A stretch of DNA of 64,000 nt from Streptococcus oralis (GTDB taxonomy: Bacteria; Bacillota; Bacilli; Lactobacillales; Streptococcaceae). The stretch covers positions 1,137,001 to 1,201,000 of the forward strand of contig NZ_CP079724.1 of NCBI RefSeq assembly GCF_019334565.1, in the 5' to 3' direction. Shown here one piece after another: positions 37,699 through 49,360 of this stretch (the first letter of the stretch is position 1; the number at the start of each line of letters is the position of its first letter). The position numbers and the translations under genes were made by a program. The notes under the pieces were generated by a model. That model was not told the origin of the DNA and did no database searches. It was given only the letters and a program-made list of their open reading frames with translations.

Positions 37699-37914
37699 CT
37701 AGTGTTCTAAGTATTCTTGCCAGATGGCGTCAAAGTCTCCTAGGTTAAAAGAGAAGCTGGCATGCTCCTCCAAAAAGCGACTCACCTCATCAAAATCATC
37801 TGTGTGTTTTGGAAAAGCTGACTCCTCAAAAGCGAGATCTGCCAAAATGGCTTTGGGACTATTACTTTTAGGATTGCGCTCGGTCATGAGCCAAGTGTAA
37901 AATGATTTTCTCAA
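37699..37914 (-). CDS. YozE/UPF0346 family protein
   Basis: 71 aa, YozE SAM-like fold: [13 protein letters not shown] and [19 protein letters not shown]. Function unknown. The start is TTG at 37914 with GGAGAAAGAA just upstream. Confidence 0.88.
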   Translation of the reverse strand: MRKSFYTWLMTERNPKSNSPKAILADLAFEESAFPKHTDDFDEVSRFLEEHASFSFNLGDFDAIWQEYLEH

Positions 37915-37937
37915 TTCTTTCTCCTATCAAGAGTTTT

Positions 37938-38516
37938 TTAATGACACTTTTCTGATTCTTGAAAATTACTGGACTTAGCCTCTGAAACGTAGTGGTTTAT
38001 AAAATCCGTTTTCGCATCAGTATAGGCGTCTCGGTTGTGTTCAAATTTCTTCCACAAACTGAGTTTTAATTCCTGATACGCTTGGGCGATATCAGGATGC
38101 TGGCAGAGATAATCTCTAAAATAAATCTCGTTATGATCTCCTGTCATTCGCAAATGTAAATGAAAAACTTTCTCAGCAAATCCCTGCTCTGTATATCCTT
38201 TATTTAGCGAAATCCTGTTAGGACTCTCCGACATCACTAGCCAACCATTCTTCACCAATAAATCCCTAACTCTTGCTAAATCCTCTATTTTACCTACTTC
38301 TAACAGAATGTCAACGATATTTTTGGCCCAAATATTAGGGATAGCAGTGCTACCGATATGTTCTATTCTTTTAATAACATTTGCACCCAATATTTTTTTC
38401 AGACTTGTTTTTTCCGATTCATACCAGTCTTTCCACTCTGACTTGTGCTCTACTAGAAAAATAGGAAAAAGTTGCCAGAGTTCCTCTAAACTCATTTCTT
38501 CAAGTTTCTTTATCAT
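37938..38516 (-). CDS. GrpB family (UPF0157) protein
   Basis: 192 aa. RIEHIGSTAIPNIWAKNIVDIL is the hallmark of this nucleotidyltransferase-like family, and KVFHLHLRMTGDHNEIYFRDYL follows. Function not established. No convincing ribosome site precedes the ATG; it begins 11 nt after the cvfB stop, so it may rely on coupling. Confidence 0.85.
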   Translation of the reverse strand: MIKKLEEMSLEELWQLFPIFLVEHKSEWKDWYESEKTSLKKILGANVIKRIEHIGSTAIPNIWAKNIVDILLEVGKIEDLARVRDLLVKNGWLVMSESPNRISLNKGYTEQGFAEKVFHLHLRMTGDHNEIYFRDYLCQHPDIAQAYQELKLSLWKKFEHNRDAYTDAKTDFINHYVSEAKSSNFQESEKCH

Positions 38517-38527
38517 GTCTATAAGGT

Positions 38528-39382
38528 TTAAATCAACTCTGTACCAAACTGGTCTTGCTTGATTTTACCAGCCTTCATCAAGCCACCGAGTGCTTTCTTG
38601 AACTGACCTTTAGAGATACCAAAGGTTGCCTTGATGTCCTCAGGAGAAGACTTATCATTCAAGGTCATGAAACCGCCATTGCTTTCCAAGTAGGTCAAAA
38701 TCATCTGAGCATCACTTTCCAACATCTCAAAAGAACGTGGTTTGAGGGATAGGTTCAAGGTACGGTCCACTTCACGGAAACCGATGACACGCGCATCTAG
38801 CACTTGCCCCAAACGTGGCTCTGCGTAACGTTCACTTGGGTGAATGAAACCAAGCATGTTATTCTCTGGTAGGTAAACAAATGTTCCTGACAGCTTGAGA
38901 CGGTAAACAATGGCTGGCCAGTTTTGGTTCTGCATGTTGTTGTAAGCAGGACGAGCCAGACGTTGGAAGTCTTCCTGATACGCCAAAAGTCCCCAGATTC
39001 GGTCTTTCTTGTCCACTTCAAGACGGATGTAAAGTTTATCACCTTTCTTAGGCCAGAGTTCCTTGAGCTCAGGGAGGATATCGAGTGACACAACGATTTC
39101 CTTATCAGGTAGACCGGTATCGACAAAGACACCCAAATCCTTACGAACTTCTGTTACGGTTCCCCAGCCAAATTGGTCCTGAGTGGCAGTCACTTCTAGA
39201 GTGGTCAAGCGGAGTTTTTGCTTCATATCCGTGTAGGCAAAACCTTTGACCGTATCCCCTACTGTATGTTGGCCTTCTTCCTTGGCAAGAGCATAGGTCT
39301 GACCATCCTTTTGCACAAAGTAAAAACGGTCATTTTCATCGATGATGAGTCCAACGATAAAACTTGCAAGATTTGTATTCAT
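38528..39382 (-). CDS. cvfB: S1-domain RNA-binding protein CvfB
   Basis: 284 aa from ATG 39382 (MNTNLASFIVGL), chosen for AAGGAAAT directly upstream. Tandem S1-like OB domains (FGWGTVTEVRKDLGVFVDTGLPDKEIVV; MLGFIHPSERYAEPRLGQVLDARVIG) and a C-terminal winged helix (DIKATFGISKGQFKKALGGLMKAGKI). CvfB binds RNA and affects virulence gene expression in S. aureus and pneumococcus. Confidence 0.92.
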   Translation of the reverse strand: MNTNLASFIVGLIIDENDRFYFVQKDGQTYALAKEEGQHTVGDTVKGFAYTDMKQKLRLTTLEVTATQDQFGWGTVTEVRKDLGVFVDTGLPDKEIVVSLDILPELKELWPKKGDKLYIRLEVDKKDRIWGLLAYQEDFQRLARPAYNNMQNQNWPAIVYRLKLSGTFVYLPENNMLGFIHPSERYAEPRLGQVLDARVIGFREVDRTLNLSLKPRSFEMLESDAQMILTYLESNGGFMTLNDKSSPEDIKATFGISKGQFKKALGGLMKAGKIKQDQFGTELI

Positions 39383-39401
39383 ATTTCCTTCTTTCGAATA
39401 A

Positions 39402-39432
39402 AACTCAGCCAGCAATGCCAACTGAGTTTTTC
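39402..39432 (-). terminator. frr terminator
   Basis: AAACTCAG / CTGAGTTT arms around a loop with T5 on the minus strand, about 10 nt after the frr stop. Confidence 0.75.
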
Positions 39433-39441
39433 TGTTTATTT

Positions 39442-39999
39442 TTAGACTTCCAAGATTTCTTTTTCTTTATTAGCAGTCATGTCGTCGATGTGTTTCACAG
39501 CATCGTCTGTTACTTTTTGAATATCTTTTTCAAGAGTCTTCAATTCGTCTTCAGTGATTTCTTTTGCTTTTTCTTGCTTTTTAGCTTCATCCATAGCGTC
39601 GCGACGGATATTGCGGACAGCCACTTTAGCATTTTCACCGACCTTCTTCACTTCTTTGGCAAGGTCACGACGAGTCTCTTCTGTAAGAGCAGGGATAACC
39701 AAACGGATCACAGAACCGTCATTAGCTGGTGTAATACCAAGATCAGAAGCGTTCAAGGCACGTTCGATGTCTTTCAATGAAGACTTGTCAAATGGTGTTA
39801 CCAACAAAACACGCGCTTCTGGAATAGTAATTGAAGCGATTTGGTTAAGAGGAGTTTCGACTCCATAGTATTCTACATGGATACGGTCTAGCAAGCTTGC
39901 GTTGGCACGACCGGCACGGATACCACCAAATTCACGAGCAAGTGATTGATGAGACTGGGTCATTCTCTCTTTTGCTTTTTCTACAATTGCATTAGCCAT
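39442..39999 (-). CDS. frr: Ribosome recycling factor
   Basis: 185 aa from ATG 39999 ([13 protein letters not shown]), with AAAGGAATAAG upstream; the longer frame runs into pyrH. Coiled three-helix domain ([49 protein letters not shown]) with a beta domain between. It splits post-termination ribosomes with EF-G. It follows pyrH by 7 nt. Confidence 0.97.
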   Translation of the reverse strand: MANAIVEKAKERMTQSHQSLAREFGGIRAGRANASLLDRIHVEYYGVETPLNQIASITIPEARVLLVTPFDKSSLKDIERALNASDLGITPANDGSVIRLVIPALTEETRRDLAKEVKKVGENAKVAVRNIRRDAMDEAKKQEKAKEITEDELKTLEKDIQKVTDDAVKHIDDMTANKEKEILEV

Positions 40000-40006
40000 A
40001 ATTTTC

Positions 40007-40744
40007 TTATTCCTTTTCTTCGATATTGTTTGAAACTGTTGTTCCGATATTTTCACCAAATACGACACGTTTGATGTTGCCTGGTTGGTTCATATTGAAG
40101 ACAACCAAGTCAATGTCGTTGTCCATAGAGAGGGTTGAAGCAGTTGAGTCCATGATACGAAGACCTTTATTGATAACATCACGGTGGGTCAATTCTTCAA
40201 ACTTAACGGCAGTTTTGTCTTTCTTAGGATCGGCATTGTAAACACCGTCTACACCATTTTTAGCCATAAGGATGGCATCCGCTTCGATTTCAGCTGCACG
40301 AAGGGCTGCTGTTGTATCTGTTGAGAAGTAAGGTGAACCAATCCCAGCACCAAAGATAACGATACGACCCTTTTCAAGGTGGCGAAGGGCACGTCCACGT
40401 ACATAAGGTTCTGCCACTTGTTGCATCGCAATGGCAGTTTGCACACGCGTATCGACACCAACTTGTTGCAATGAATCTGCCATCACAAGAGCATTCATCA
40501 CGGTCCCAAGCATTCCAGTGTAATCTGCCTGAACACGGTCCATTCCAGCTTCTGCAGCAGGTTCCCCACGCCAGAGATTTCCTCCACCAATAACAAGGGC
40601 AATTTCGATACCTAAGCTATGAACTTCTTGAATCTCTTTTGCGATTGTTTGAACTGTCTGGATATCAATCCCTACGCCACGTTCACCGGCAAGGGCTTCA
40701 CCTGATAACTTGATTAAAATACGTTTATACTTGGGATTCGCCAT
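40007..40744 (-). CDS. pyrH: UMP kinase
   Basis: 245 aa, amino-acid kinase fold: [37 protein letters not shown] (the UMP site) and [12 protein letters not shown]. It phosphorylates UMP to UDP. First gene of a pyrH-frr unit, as in many Firmicutes. Confidence 0.97.
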   Translation of the reverse strand: MANPKYKRILIKLSGEALAGERGVGIDIQTVQTIAKEIQEVHSLGIEIALVIGGGNLWRGEPAAEAGMDRVQADYTGMLGTVMNALVMADSLQQVGVDTRVQTAIAMQQVAEPYVRGRALRHLEKGRIVIFGAGIGSPYFSTDTTAALRAAEIEADAILMAKNGVDGVYNADPKKDKTAVKFEELTHRDVINKGLRIMDSTASTLSMDNDIDLVVFNMNQPGNIKRVVFGENIGTTVSNNIEEKE

Positions 40745-40827
40745 TTTTACTCTCCTTTTTTTATCCTACCTATTTTATCACAATTTCTAAGATTTTTATA
40801 GTATCATGAGCAATTCTTTCAAAAAAA

Positions 40828-42162
40828 TTAGACAGTTAAAAATTCCTCTAAGTCGGCAAGAGCACGCTCTGCAATTTTTTCATAACGAGCCTTCTTATCA
40901 CGGATACGCTCACCTTCTAACTCCTTAATAATCCCAAAATTGACATTAATTGGTTGGAAATGTTTGCTATCAGCGTGAGTGATGTAATGAGCCAGACTTC
41001 CAATCGCTGTGGTCTCTGGGAAGATAGCTTCACTTTCACCCTTGAAGAGACGAGCCGCGTTAATACCTGCAACCAAGCCTGAGGCTGCTGACTCAACATA
41101 GCCTTCCACACCCGTCATTTGACCAGCAAAGAAAAGGTTGGGTTGTTTCTTAGAACGATAGGTTTGCTCGAGAAGATTTGGTGAATCCATGTAAGAATTG
41201 CGGTGCATGACCCCATAGCGAACAAACTCCGCATTTTCAAGACCTGGAATCATTTGGAAGACACGCTTTTGTTCTCCCCATTTGAGGTGGGTCTGGAAAC
41301 CGACGATATTGTAGAGGCTACCAGCCGCATTATCCTGACGAAGCTGGACAACTGCATAAGGGGTTTTGAATTCGCCATCACGAGGCCCCGTATAGTCGTC
41401 TGGGTACTCCAGACCGACTGGTTTCATGGGACCATAAAGCATGGTTTTAATGCCACGCTTAGCCATGACTTCGATTGGCATACAACCTTCAAAGTACTTT
41501 TCTTTTTCAAACGAATTGAGCGGTGCTTCTTCCGCATTGACCAAGGCTTCATGGAAATCCATAAACTCTTGCTTGGTCATTGGAGCATTGAGGTAGGCCG
41601 CCTCTCCCTTGTCATAACGAGACTTGAGATAGACCTTGCTCATATCAATGGTGTTGACATCGATAATCGGCGCCGCCGCATCGTAGAAATAGAATCCATC
41701 CCCATCATTAAGGGCATGAATCTTTTCAGCTAAGGCATCACTAGTCAAAGGACCAGTAGCGACAACTGTAATAACATCCGTTGGCAATTCTGTAATTTCA
41801 TCACGAACCACCTCAATCAAGGGGTGGTTGGCTACTTTTTCGGTCACCATTTGGGAGAAGCCGTCACGGTCCACCGCAAGGGCACCGCCCGCAGGAACAC
41901 GTGTAGCTTCAGCAGATTCCAAGATAACAGAACCCAAGCGACGCATTTCTTCCTTGAGAAGCCCAACGGCATTTGTCAAAGCATCCCCACGTAAGGAATT
42001 GGAACAAACCAATTCAGCAAAATTGTCTGTTTTGTGCTGAGGTGTTGACTTGACCCCACGCATTTCATAAAGTTTAACTGGAATACCACGTTCTGCGATT
42101 TGATAAGCAGCTTCAGACCCTGCCAAACCTGCTCCGATAACATTGATATAAGATTGAGACAC
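40828..42162 (-). CDS. trmFO: tRNA m5U54 methyltransferase TrmFO (folate/FAD-dependent)
   Basis: 444 aa from GTG 42162 (protein [17 protein letters not shown]). AAAGAGGT lies about 9 nt upstream and the N-terminal position of the FAD loop [12 protein letters not shown] supports it. [33 protein letters not shown] and [26 protein letters not shown] (FAD/folate sites) are present. It methylates U54 in the T-loop of tRNAs using methylene-THF. Also known as gid. Confidence 0.95.
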   Translation of the reverse strand: MSQSYINVIGAGLAGSEAAYQIAERGIPVKLYEMRGVKSTPQHKTDNFAELVCSNSLRGDALTNAVGLLKEEMRRLGSVILESAEATRVPAGGALAVDRDGFSQMVTEKVANHPLIEVVRDEITELPTDVITVVATGPLTSDALAEKIHALNDGDGFYFYDAAAPIIDVNTIDMSKVYLKSRYDKGEAAYLNAPMTKQEFMDFHEALVNAEEAPLNSFEKEKYFEGCMPIEVMAKRGIKTMLYGPMKPVGLEYPDDYTGPRDGEFKTPYAVVQLRQDNAAGSLYNIVGFQTHLKWGEQKRVFQMIPGLENAEFVRYGVMHRNSYMDSPNLLEQTYRSKKQPNLFFAGQMTGVEGYVESAASGLVAGINAARLFKGESEAIFPETTAIGSLAHYITHADSKHFQPINVNFGIIKELEGERIRDKKARYEKIAERALADLEEFLTV

Positions 42163-42295
42163 GACACTAATACCTCTTTGGGTGGAAACCAAGTCCAAAT
42201 AAAAACAAGCTACTAGACTATTTGACACCCACAAATCTTTCTAATTTTTCTTCTACTAGTATAACAAAAAAAGGGAAGAAGGAAAACTTCCCTGT

Positions 42296-43174
42296 TTAGT
42301 CATTTTCTTGATCTTCTTCCCAATCGTGGTAGGCAGCGTAGAGCTGACTCTTATTCCACTGGTAGAGTTTTGCAACTTCCTTTATGGCTTGATTTTTCTT
42401 CATGCCTTGCTGGATACGAGATTGGATTTCTGAAAACAAGTCCTCCTCGTCCTTTTCTTCCACATCCTGACTGGCGCCTTCAACGATGAGAAGGCATTCA
42501 CCCTTGAGTGGCGTTTCAGCAATACTTTCTAGTAGCTCTGAAATCTTTCCTCGTTGGTATTCTTCATAGATTTTGGTTAATTCTCTAACCAAGACCACCG
42601 AGCGGTCGCCGTAGACTGCTAGCATATTTTCCAATGTATCTGCCACACGATGGGGCGATTCGTAGAAAATCTGAGTTTCAGGATAATCTTTTTTTGAGTC
42701 GAAAAATTGCTTTTGTTGGCCTGATTTTCTCGGTAAGAAACCGTAAAAGATATGTGGTTGTGGTGCTAGGCCACTGGCAATCAAGGCAGAAATTCCAGCA
42801 GAGGCACCCGGAACGGTAACAACTGCGATTTCTTCCTCAATAGCTGCCTTGACCAAATCATGACCAGGGTCCGAGATACTAGGCAGACCCGCATCGGATA
42901 CCTGAGCAATACTTTGCCCTGCTTTCAGAAAACCAATCAAATCAGGAATCTTTTCCTTGGCATTATGCTCATGAAAACTAATCTGCTTGGTGGAAATGTC
43001 AAAATGTTTGAGCAAAAGTCCTGTATTGCGCGTGTCCTCAGCAGCAATCCAGTCCACTTCTTTTAGAGTCTGGATGGCACGAAAGGTCATGTCATCTAGA
43101 TTGCCAATCGGCGTTGCTACTAGGTAAAGCTTGCCATAGGGAGTTTGCCCCTTAAAACTTTTTTGAATCTGCAT
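42296..43174 (-). CDS. rsmI: 16S rRNA 2'-O-ribose C1402 methyltransferase RsmI
   Basis: 292 aa, tetrapyrrole-methylase fold: GKLYLVATPIGNLDDMTFRA, AEDTRNTGLLL, VSDAGLPSISDPGHDLV and TVPGASAGISALIASGLAPQPHIFYGFLP. AGGGAGTAGGC precedes the ATG. It starts 2 nt after yabA and is the last gene of the tmk-holB-yabA-rsmI unit. Confidence 0.96.
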   Translation of the reverse strand: MQIQKSFKGQTPYGKLYLVATPIGNLDDMTFRAIQTLKEVDWIAAEDTRNTGLLLKHFDISTKQISFHEHNAKEKIPDLIGFLKAGQSIAQVSDAGLPSISDPGHDLVKAAIEEEIAVVTVPGASAGISALIASGLAPQPHIFYGFLPRKSGQQKQFFDSKKDYPETQIFYESPHRVADTLENMLAVYGDRSVVLVRELTKIYEEYQRGKISELLESIAETPLKGECLLIVEGASQDVEEKDEEDLFSEIQSRIQQGMKKNQAIKEVAKLYQWNKSQLYAAYHDWEEDQEND

Positions 43175-43176
43175 GC

Positions 43177-43494
43177 CTACTCCCTGTACAACAACTCGTC
43201 ACAGAACATACATTCTTCGTCCTGATCTCGGCGTTGTCCATAAAAATCATTACATACGTGAAACCCGTCCTTATAGATTCGGCGGACGCTTTCACGAACA
43301 TGCTTGGCCTTAACGGGTGTATCTGCTTCCACCTCGCCTAAGCGTTCGCGCAACTTACTATTTTCCAATCGAAGAGCTGTATTTTCCTCTACCAGGCTCT
43401 TGAGATTTTTCTTAATGGCTTCCACATCGGCCAAGGTCACCAATAACTGTTGAGAAAAATCGTCCAGCGCGTCAAATAATTCTTTTTTATCCAT
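43177..43494 (-). CDS. yabA: Replication initiation control protein YabA
   Basis: 105 aa. An N-terminal coiled coil (about 5-55) is followed by a C-terminal zinc domain with HVCNDFYG and CMFCDELL. In Bacillus YabA binds DnaA and DnaN to prevent over-initiation. Its place between holB and rsmI is the usual one. Confidence 0.94.
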   Translation of the reverse strand: MDKKELFDALDDFSQQLLVTLADVEAIKKNLKSLVEENTALRLENSKLRERLGEVEADTPVKAKHVRESVRRIYKDGFHVCNDFYGQRRDQDEECMFCDELLYRE

Positions 43495-43530
43495 AAACCA
43501 GCCCTTTCCTTTCTTTATCCTTCATTGAGT

Positions 43531-44421
43531 TTATATTTCTTTCAAGACCAGATATTCCATGGCATTTTGAAAGCTTACATTAGCTTGCCACATTTTTCTG
43601 GCTTCTACCAAATCTTGTAAAATCTGTCGAATCCTTGCTTGCAAGAGGTCCTGTCCACAGAGAACTTCGAGGATTCGCAAGACCTGATCCTGCTTTTCCT
43701 TGTCATCTGCCAAGCTGGCTAGTTTCGCAACTTGGAGATAACTTTCTTTTTTCTTAGCTAATAACCAGGTCAGTAGGCGTTCGCTCTCATCCACCAAGGT
43801 CCAAAAACTAGCCTGATTGACCAACTTTTCAGCTTCAGCACGTGATTGACAAAACTGGGCTAAGAGAGTTGCTTTTTTCTTGACCAGACCTGCTTGTTCT
43901 AATTGATGGATGAGCTTTTCTTCTTGCTTTTTAAAATGGAAAATCTGGGTCCGACTACGGATTGTTGGCAAGATTTTTTCCTCATCGCTGGTCAAGAAGA
44001 AAATGTAAACTTCACTCTGGGGTTCTTCGATGACCTTGAGCAGAGAATTAGCCGCGTTAGGATGCATTTTCTCCGCCTGCTCAATAATAAAGACCTGCTG
44101 TTGACTTTCAATCCCTGCTTGAGAAAACTGACCCACCAATTCCCTAATGCGTTCTGTCTTGATGACCTGATTGACTGGCTTGATTAAAGTAACATCGGGA
44201 AATTCTTCCTGCTCAATCAGCTTACAGTTTCGGCATTTCTCACATGGCAAAACGCCTACTTTATCCGTACAGAAAAGACTTTTAGCCAAAAATTGCGCCA
44301 TTTCCAAGCTTCCAAAGAAACCTGAAAAGAGATAGGCGTGATTGAGCTGGTCTTGTTCTAGGATACGGACAAAACGGTCAAACTGGTCTGGCTGCCAAGC
44401 CTTTAGTTGATCTTGTTTCAT
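43531..44421 (-). CDS. holB: DNA polymerase III delta' subunit
   Basis: 296 aa, clamp-loader AAA+ fold: [20 protein letters not shown] (P-loop region without the canonical GxxGxGKT, as in delta'), zinc module CxxCRNC, and [10 protein letters not shown]. The start overlaps the tmk stop by 4 nt. Confidence 0.93.
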   Translation of the reverse strand: MKQDQLKAWQPDQFDRFVRILEQDQLNHAYLFSGFFGSLEMAQFLAKSLFCTDKVGVLPCEKCRNCKLIEQEEFPDVTLIKPVNQVIKTERIRELVGQFSQAGIESQQQVFIIEQAEKMHPNAANSLLKVIEEPQSEVYIFFLTSDEEKILPTIRSRTQIFHFKKQEEKLIHQLEQAGLVKKKATLLAQFCQSRAEAEKLVNQASFWTLVDESERLLTWLLAKKKESYLQVAKLASLADDKEKQDQVLRILEVLCGQDLLQARIRQILQDLVEARKMWQANVSFQNAMEYLVLKEI

Positions 44422-45056
44422 TTTGCCAATCCCATTCTCTCAAACAAGACAGCCTTGGTAGTTTCCACAACTTGCTCCAAAGGAAGACTCGCATCAATCT
44501 TGACAATGCGATTTCCTTCTTTGTCCAGAAGAGAAAGGTAGCCTTGACGAACTTTCTTGTGCAAGTCTAAACCTTCCATGTCCAAACGATTGACCTCGCG
44601 GTCACTATTAGCAGCAATGCGAGCCAGTCCTTCTTCCACCTCAATGTCAAAATAGAGGGTCAAATCGGGTTTAAGGCCATCTGTCGCAAACTGATTGAGC
44701 CAATCAATGGCATCAATATCCAAGCCACGGCCAAATCCCTGATAAGCAACAGAACTATCGATGAAGCGGTCCATAATGACCAACTTACCATCTCCAAGAG
44801 CAGGGAGAACTTTTTCCACCAAGTGCTGTCTACGACTGGCGATATAGAGAAGGAGTTCTGTTTTAGGATCCATCTGAGTGTGACTTGGATCCAAAATCAC
44901 TTCCCGAATCTTCTCCCCGATCAAGACTCCGCCAGGTTCACGGGTCGTCAACACCTCTACCCCTTTTTCCTCTAAAATTGGGAGTAGAGCCTCTAAAACG
45001 CTAGTCTTCCCTGCTCCCTCTGGTCCCTCAAGAGAGACTAAAAATCCTTTTGACAT
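44418..45056 (-). CDS. tmk: Thymidylate kinase
   Basis: 212 aa. P-loop GPEGAGKTS at residues 11-19, the DR motif in [13 protein letters not shown] and TREPGG. It makes dTDP from dTMP. First gene of the tmk-holB-yabA-rsmI unit. Confidence 0.97.
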   Translation of the reverse strand: MSKGFLVSLEGPEGAGKTSVLEALLPILEEKGVEVLTTREPGGVLIGEKIREVILDPSHTQMDPKTELLLYIASRRQHLVEKVLPALGDGKLVIMDRFIDSSVAYQGFGRGLDIDAIDWLNQFATDGLKPDLTLYFDIEVEEGLARIAANSDREVNRLDMEGLDLHKKVRQGYLSLLDKEGNRIVKIDASLPLEQVVETTKAVLFERMGLAK

Positions 45057-45150
45057 GTCTAACTCATTTCTTTTTTTCTACCTTCTATTCTATCAAAAAA
45101 ATAGGTTTTTGTGACAATCTTTTTGTGTCTTCTCCATTCAATCGACCATA

Positions 45151-45180
45151 AAAGAGGCTGGGAGTCATCCAACCTCTTAT
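45151..45180 (-). terminator. proBAC terminator
   Basis: AAGAGGTTGGA / TCCCAGCCTCTT arms (with G-U pairs) followed by TTAT on the minus strand, overlapping the proC stop. Confidence 0.75.
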
Positions 45181-45974
45181 TTACCTAGTTCTTGTGTTCG
45201 TTTATAGGCTTGCTGAACTGCGTCCATGACTGTGCCTCTAAAGGCATGTTCTTCCAGACTTGCTACACCAGCAATAGTCGAACCTCCTGGACTGCAAACT
45301 TGGTCTTTCAAAACTCCAGGATGTTGCTGGCTTTCGAGAACCATTTGTCCAGCGCCGACTACTGTTTGGGCTGCCATTTTCAAGGCCCTTTCTCTTGACA
45401 ATCCTGTCTGCACACCTGCATCTGCCAAAGCCTCGATAAAGAGATAGACAAAGGCTGGTCCACAACCTGCAAGACCTGTCGCAGCATCGATTAAGCCATC
45501 TCCCAGCTCAACCAAAAGACCGGCCTTGGCCAATAATTGACAAAAGAGTTCCCTGTACTCAGCACGACAGTTTGCTGACATGGCATAACTAATCACTCCT
45601 TGGCCGATAGCCACTGGTGTATTGGGCATGATGCGAATGATTCGGTGGTGACTTGGGATAAGACTTGCCAGTTTTTCCAAAGTCAATCCAGCCGCCATAG
45701 AAATCAAAAGAAGACTCTCTCTCTTTTCAAGAATGGTCTGATATTGAGAAAGCAAGTCTGAGAACTGGGCTGGCTTAACACCTAGAAAAATCACATCTGC
45801 TTCTGCGAAGATTTCGTCATTACTAGAAGCTTGACCGCCAAAGTCAGTAATGAAAGCATCCACCTTAACTTGACTGCGATTGGCAAGGAGAATCTGAGCA
45901 CCCGTCTTGGCCTGCAAGACAGCTTTCGCCAAGCTAGAACCCATATTCCCCAAACCGATAAATCCAATCTTCAT
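45177..45974 (-). CDS. proC: Pyrroline-5-carboxylate reductase
   Basis: 265 aa. NAD(P) fold MKIGFIGLGNMGSSLAKA, GVKPAQF, MPNTPVAIGQG and the C-terminal DQVCSPGGSTIAGVASLEEHAFRG. Last step of proline synthesis. It follows proA by 3 nt, so proB-proA-proC is one operon making proline from glutamate. Confidence 0.97.
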   Translation of the reverse strand: MKIGFIGLGNMGSSLAKAVLQAKTGAQILLANRSQVKVDAFITDFGGQASSNDEIFAEADVIFLGVKPAQFSDLLSQYQTILEKRESLLLISMAAGLTLEKLASLIPSHHRIIRIMPNTPVAIGQGVISYAMSANCRAEYRELFCQLLAKAGLLVELGDGLIDAATGLAGCGPAFVYLFIEALADAGVQTGLSRERALKMAAQTVVGAGQMVLESQQHPGVLKDQVCSPGGSTIAGVASLEEHAFRGTVMDAVQQAYKRTQELGK

Positions 45975-45977
45975 CTC

Positions 45978-47240
45978 TTACTCCCTTATCTGTCCATCAC
46001 CAGTAACCACATACTTGTAACTGGTCAACTCTTTCAAGCCCATAGGCCCACGCGCATGCAGTTTCTGAGTAGAAATCCCCATTTCACATCCAAGACCAAA
46101 TTGCCCACCATCAGTGAAACGCGTTGAGGCATTGACATAAACCGCTGCTGAGTCCACTTGATCTGTAAAGTAAGCTGCAGCTTCAGCATTTTCCGTCACA
46201 ATGGCATCCGAATGATGGGTACTGTGAGCTTCAATATGCGCAACCGCTTCTTCTAGACTGCTCACAACCTTAATCGCTAGGATATAGTCTAAAAACTCGG
46301 TGTCAAAGTCTTGTGCCTCAGCTGCTCGACCTGAAAGAAACTGACTTGCTGTGCTATCCAAACGAAATTGAATTGGTTCTAGTCCAGCTTCCTTACGCTC
46401 TGCAACCAGCACTTGTTCCAAGCGAGGAAGGAAGCTTGCTGTCTTGTCTTCATGAACTAGCAAGACCTCCATGGCATTGCAGACAGAAGGACGACTGGTT
46501 TTAGCATTGTTGATGATAGACAGAGCCTTGTCTTCATCGGCATCCTTATCCACATAGACATGGACAATTCCAGTTCCTGTCTCGATAACGGGCACGATAG
46601 CATTTTCAACAACAGCATTGATCAAGCCAGCGCCTCCACGAGGAATGAGAAGGTCTAGATAGCCCTTGGCCTTCATCATAGCATAGCTACTTTCACGGCT
46701 AGTATCTTCCACCAGTTGAATCACATCTGGATGGATTGTGGTCGTCTCCAATCCCTTCTTTAAGGCTGTGACAATAGCATGAGCAGTTTGGTAGGCATCC
46801 TTACCACTACGAAGAACGACCGCATTTCCACTTTTGAGAGCCAAAGCAGCCGCATCCGACGTCACATTTGGACGACTTTCGTAGATAATCCCAATAACCC
46901 CCATGGCCACACGTTTCTTGGTAATAAGCAAACCATTTTCAAGATGATTGGTTTCTAAAACTTCACCGATTGGATCTGATAAAGCAACCACTTCACGAAT
47001 TCCTCTTGCCATCGCTTCTATACGTCCCGCATCCAAATAAAGACGGTCTAGCATAACATCTGAGATTTTCCCCTTGGCCGCTGCCATATCGAGGGCATTT
47101 GCCACTAAAATCTCCTCAGTAGCCGCCAATAAATGATCAGCCATAGCTAGCAAGGCTTGGTTTTTCACTGCTTCGCTGGCAGTATTGATTGATTTCTTAA
47201 CAGCCTGTACCTGTTCAAATTGTTCTTGTGTACTTACCAT
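45978..47240 (-). CDS. proA: Glutamate-5-semialdehyde dehydrogenase
   Basis: 420 aa. It reduces glutamyl-5-phosphate to the semialdehyde. [31 protein letters not shown], the catalytic Cys in [13 protein letters not shown] and [11 protein letters not shown] are typical. GAGGTGAACG precedes the ATG. It starts 9 nt after proB. Confidence 0.97.
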   Translation of the reverse strand: MVSTQEQFEQVQAVKKSINTASEAVKNQALLAMADHLLAATEEILVANALDMAAAKGKISDVMLDRLYLDAGRIEAMARGIREVVALSDPIGEVLETNHLENGLLITKKRVAMGVIGIIYESRPNVTSDAAALALKSGNAVVLRSGKDAYQTAHAIVTALKKGLETTTIHPDVIQLVEDTSRESSYAMMKAKGYLDLLIPRGGAGLINAVVENAIVPVIETGTGIVHVYVDKDADEDKALSIINNAKTSRPSVCNAMEVLLVHEDKTASFLPRLEQVLVAERKEAGLEPIQFRLDSTASQFLSGRAAEAQDFDTEFLDYILAIKVVSSLEEAVAHIEAHSTHHSDAIVTENAEAAAYFTDQVDSAAVYVNASTRFTDGGQFGLGCEMGISTQKLHARGPMGLKELTSYKYVVTGDGQIRE

Positions 47241-47249
47241 CGTTCACCT

Positions 47250-48359
47250 CTAAAATTCTGTAAAGAGCAGCTGGATTTCAGGAGTGATGGAAATCCAGTC
47301 ATCACGGTGAATCAAGACTCCCTTAGCTTTTTGAGAACGGAGCATATCTTCTAGGGCTGAGACGCCAAATTGGACACGTCCCTTTCCAAGAGATTGACCT
47401 GTTTCTTTATCTGCTACTGTGACAATATCGTGGTAAGAGAAGTTTCCTTCCACTTCTACCACGCCTGATAAAAGGAGACTTTTCCCGTTTTTTGAAAGTG
47501 CCTCTGCAGCTCCACCATCTACCCAAATCGTTCCCTGACTTTGAGCATAGAAGGCCAGCCATTGTTTCTGGGTACGAAGTCCCTTCTCTTGCGCAACAAA
47601 GAAGGAACCATCCTTGGTCTCCTCCGCTGCCTCAATCAGGGCATCTGATTTCAAGGAGGAGCAAATATAGACTGGCACACCTGATTCCGTCGCAATAGTT
47701 GCAGCCTTGATTTTTGTTAGCATGCCACCAGTACCGTTTGACGAACCTGCTCCACCAGCCATATCAATAATCTCACGATTGATAGTCTCGATTTTCTCCA
47801 AACGTTTGGCTGTTGGATCTGAGTTGGGATTTCCAGTATAGAGGCCGTCCACATCCGTCAAGAGAACTAAAAGGTCCGCTTGGACCATCGCCGCTACCTG
47901 GGCACTCAGGGTGTCATTATCACCCACCTTGAGCTCATCAATAACGACACTGTCATTCTCGTTGATGATGGGGATTGCACCACGATGAAGCAATACAGAC
48001 AAGGCCTGGTGAGCATTCTTATAGCGACGTTTATCTACAAAATCATCCTGTGTCAGTAAAATTTGCGCAGAAACGATCCGGCGCATGAGGAGGTTGGTTG
48101 TATATTCCTCCAACAAAAGTCCCTGACCAACTGCAGCCGAAGCTTGTTTATCTGCAATCTTGGTCGGACGTTTTTTAAAACCCAAAGCTCCAAATCCAGC
48201 GGCAACTGCCCCAGATGACACTAAAATCAACTCATGTCCAGCTTCATGTAGCATAGCCAATTGCTGGGTAATTGCCTTTACTTTACTCCTTGATAAACTC
48301 CCGTCTTCATTTGTCAAGGAGGAAGTCCCTACCTTAAAGACGATTCGTTTGTACTTCAT
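47250..48359 (-). CDS. proB: Glutamate 5-kinase
   Basis: 369 aa from ATG 48359 ([16 protein letters not shown]), chosen for CGGAG 7 nt upstream; an in-frame ATG 7 codons earlier has no ribosome site. Amino-acid kinase domain ([28 protein letters not shown]) followed by a PUA domain (about 275-355). First and feedback-inhibited step of proline synthesis. A TATAAT box (TGTTATAAT) lies just upstream; no T-box seen. Confidence 0.96.
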   Translation of the reverse strand: MKYKRIVFKVGTSSLTNEDGSLSRSKVKAITQQLAMLHEAGHELILVSSGAVAAGFGALGFKKRPTKIADKQASAAVGQGLLLEEYTTNLLMRRIVSAQILLTQDDFVDKRRYKNAHQALSVLLHRGAIPIINENDSVVIDELKVGDNDTLSAQVAAMVQADLLVLLTDVDGLYTGNPNSDPTAKRLEKIETINREIIDMAGGAGSSNGTGGMLTKIKAATIATESGVPVYICSSLKSDALIEAAEETKDGSFFVAQEKGLRTQKQWLAFYAQSQGTIWVDGGAAEALSKNGKSLLLSGVVEVEGNFSYHDIVTVADKETGQSLGKGRVQFGVSALEDMLRSQKAKGVLIHRDDWISITPEIQLLFTEF

Positions 48360-48428
48360 ATTCTCACTCCGATTCTTCATATTTATCCATTATAACATGA
48401 ATACTTTAAAATGGAAAAGACTTGAAAT

Positions 48429-48462
48429 GAAAAAGGTTGAGACAAGGCATCTCAACTCTTTT
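48429..48462 (-). terminator. rluD terminator
   Basis: AGAGTTGAGA / TCTCAACCTTTTT arms on the minus strand at the end of rluD, upstream of the proB promoter. Confidence 0.8.
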
Positions 48463-49360
48463 ATCTATTCTCAGTTTTACGCAATCTTTCCAGCGTTTCT
48501 TTAAAAATCTCTGGAATATCTGCTGTGAACTCCAAGGTTTCACCTGTTCTCGGATGAGTAAAGCCTAGAGTCTTAGCATGGAGAAATTGCCCATGTCCCT
48601 TCAGTGTCTTACGAGGACCATAGACTTCATCACCAGCGACTGGATGGCCAATATAAGCCATATGAACACGGATTTGGTGAGTACGCCCTGTTTCCAGTTG
48701 CAACTCTAGCAAACTATAATCTCCAAAGCGTTCCAAGACTTGAAAACGAGTCACTGCTGGCTTCCCTTTAGCAGTCACTGCCTGTTTCTTACGATCTTTT
48801 TCACTACGACCAATCGGAGCTTCAATCACACCACGATCATTGGGTAGATTGCCATGAACAATTGCCCAGTATTTACGGAGAGACTTCTTGTCCTTGAGTT
48901 CTTGCGCGAGTGCTAAGTGGGCCTCATCATTCTTAGCAATCATGAGGAGACCAGATGTGTCCTTGTCAATGCGGTGAACGATACCCGGCCGGAGAAAACC
49001 ATTGATACCTGACAAGTCCTTGATATGGTACATGAGGGCATTGACCAAGGTTCCGCTAGTATGACCAGCACTGGGATGAACCACCATCCCCTGAGGTTTG
49101 TTAACAACGGCTACATCCTCATCTTGGTAGATAATCTCGAGCGGCAGATTCTCAGCCACATACTCTAAAACCTCCGGTTCTGGCACATGATAGGTGATGA
49201 TATCCCCCTCTTGGACAGTGTATTTTGCTTTCTTGGCTTGCCCATTCACCAAGACTTGTCCAGCCTTGATTTGTTCATTCGCGAGACTGCGTGACAATTC
49301 TGTCAGATCAGACAGAGCCTTGTCTAGACGTTGCCCACCAGTTTCAATTTTTATTTCCAT
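48461..49360 (-). CDS. rluD: 23S rRNA pseudouridine synthase RluD-type
   Basis: 299 aa. N-terminal S4 domain ([24 protein letters not shown]), catalytic [15 protein letters not shown] with the active Asp, and [32 protein letters not shown]. It makes pseudouridines in 23S rRNA helix 69 or a related site. It overlaps lspA by 17 nt. Confidence 0.94.
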   Translation of the reverse strand: MEIKIETGGQRLDKALSDLTELSRSLANEQIKAGQVLVNGQAKKAKYTVQEGDIITYHVPEPEVLEYVAENLPLEIIYQDEDVAVVNKPQGMVVHPSAGHTSGTLVNALMYHIKDLSGINGFLRPGIVHRIDKDTSGLLMIAKNDEAHLALAQELKDKKSLRKYWAIVHGNLPNDRGVIEAPIGRSEKDRKKQAVTAKGKPAVTRFQVLERFGDYSLLELQLETGRTHQIRVHMAYIGHPVAGDEVYGPRKTLKGHGQFLHAKTLGFTHPRTGETLEFTADIPEIFKETLERLRKTENR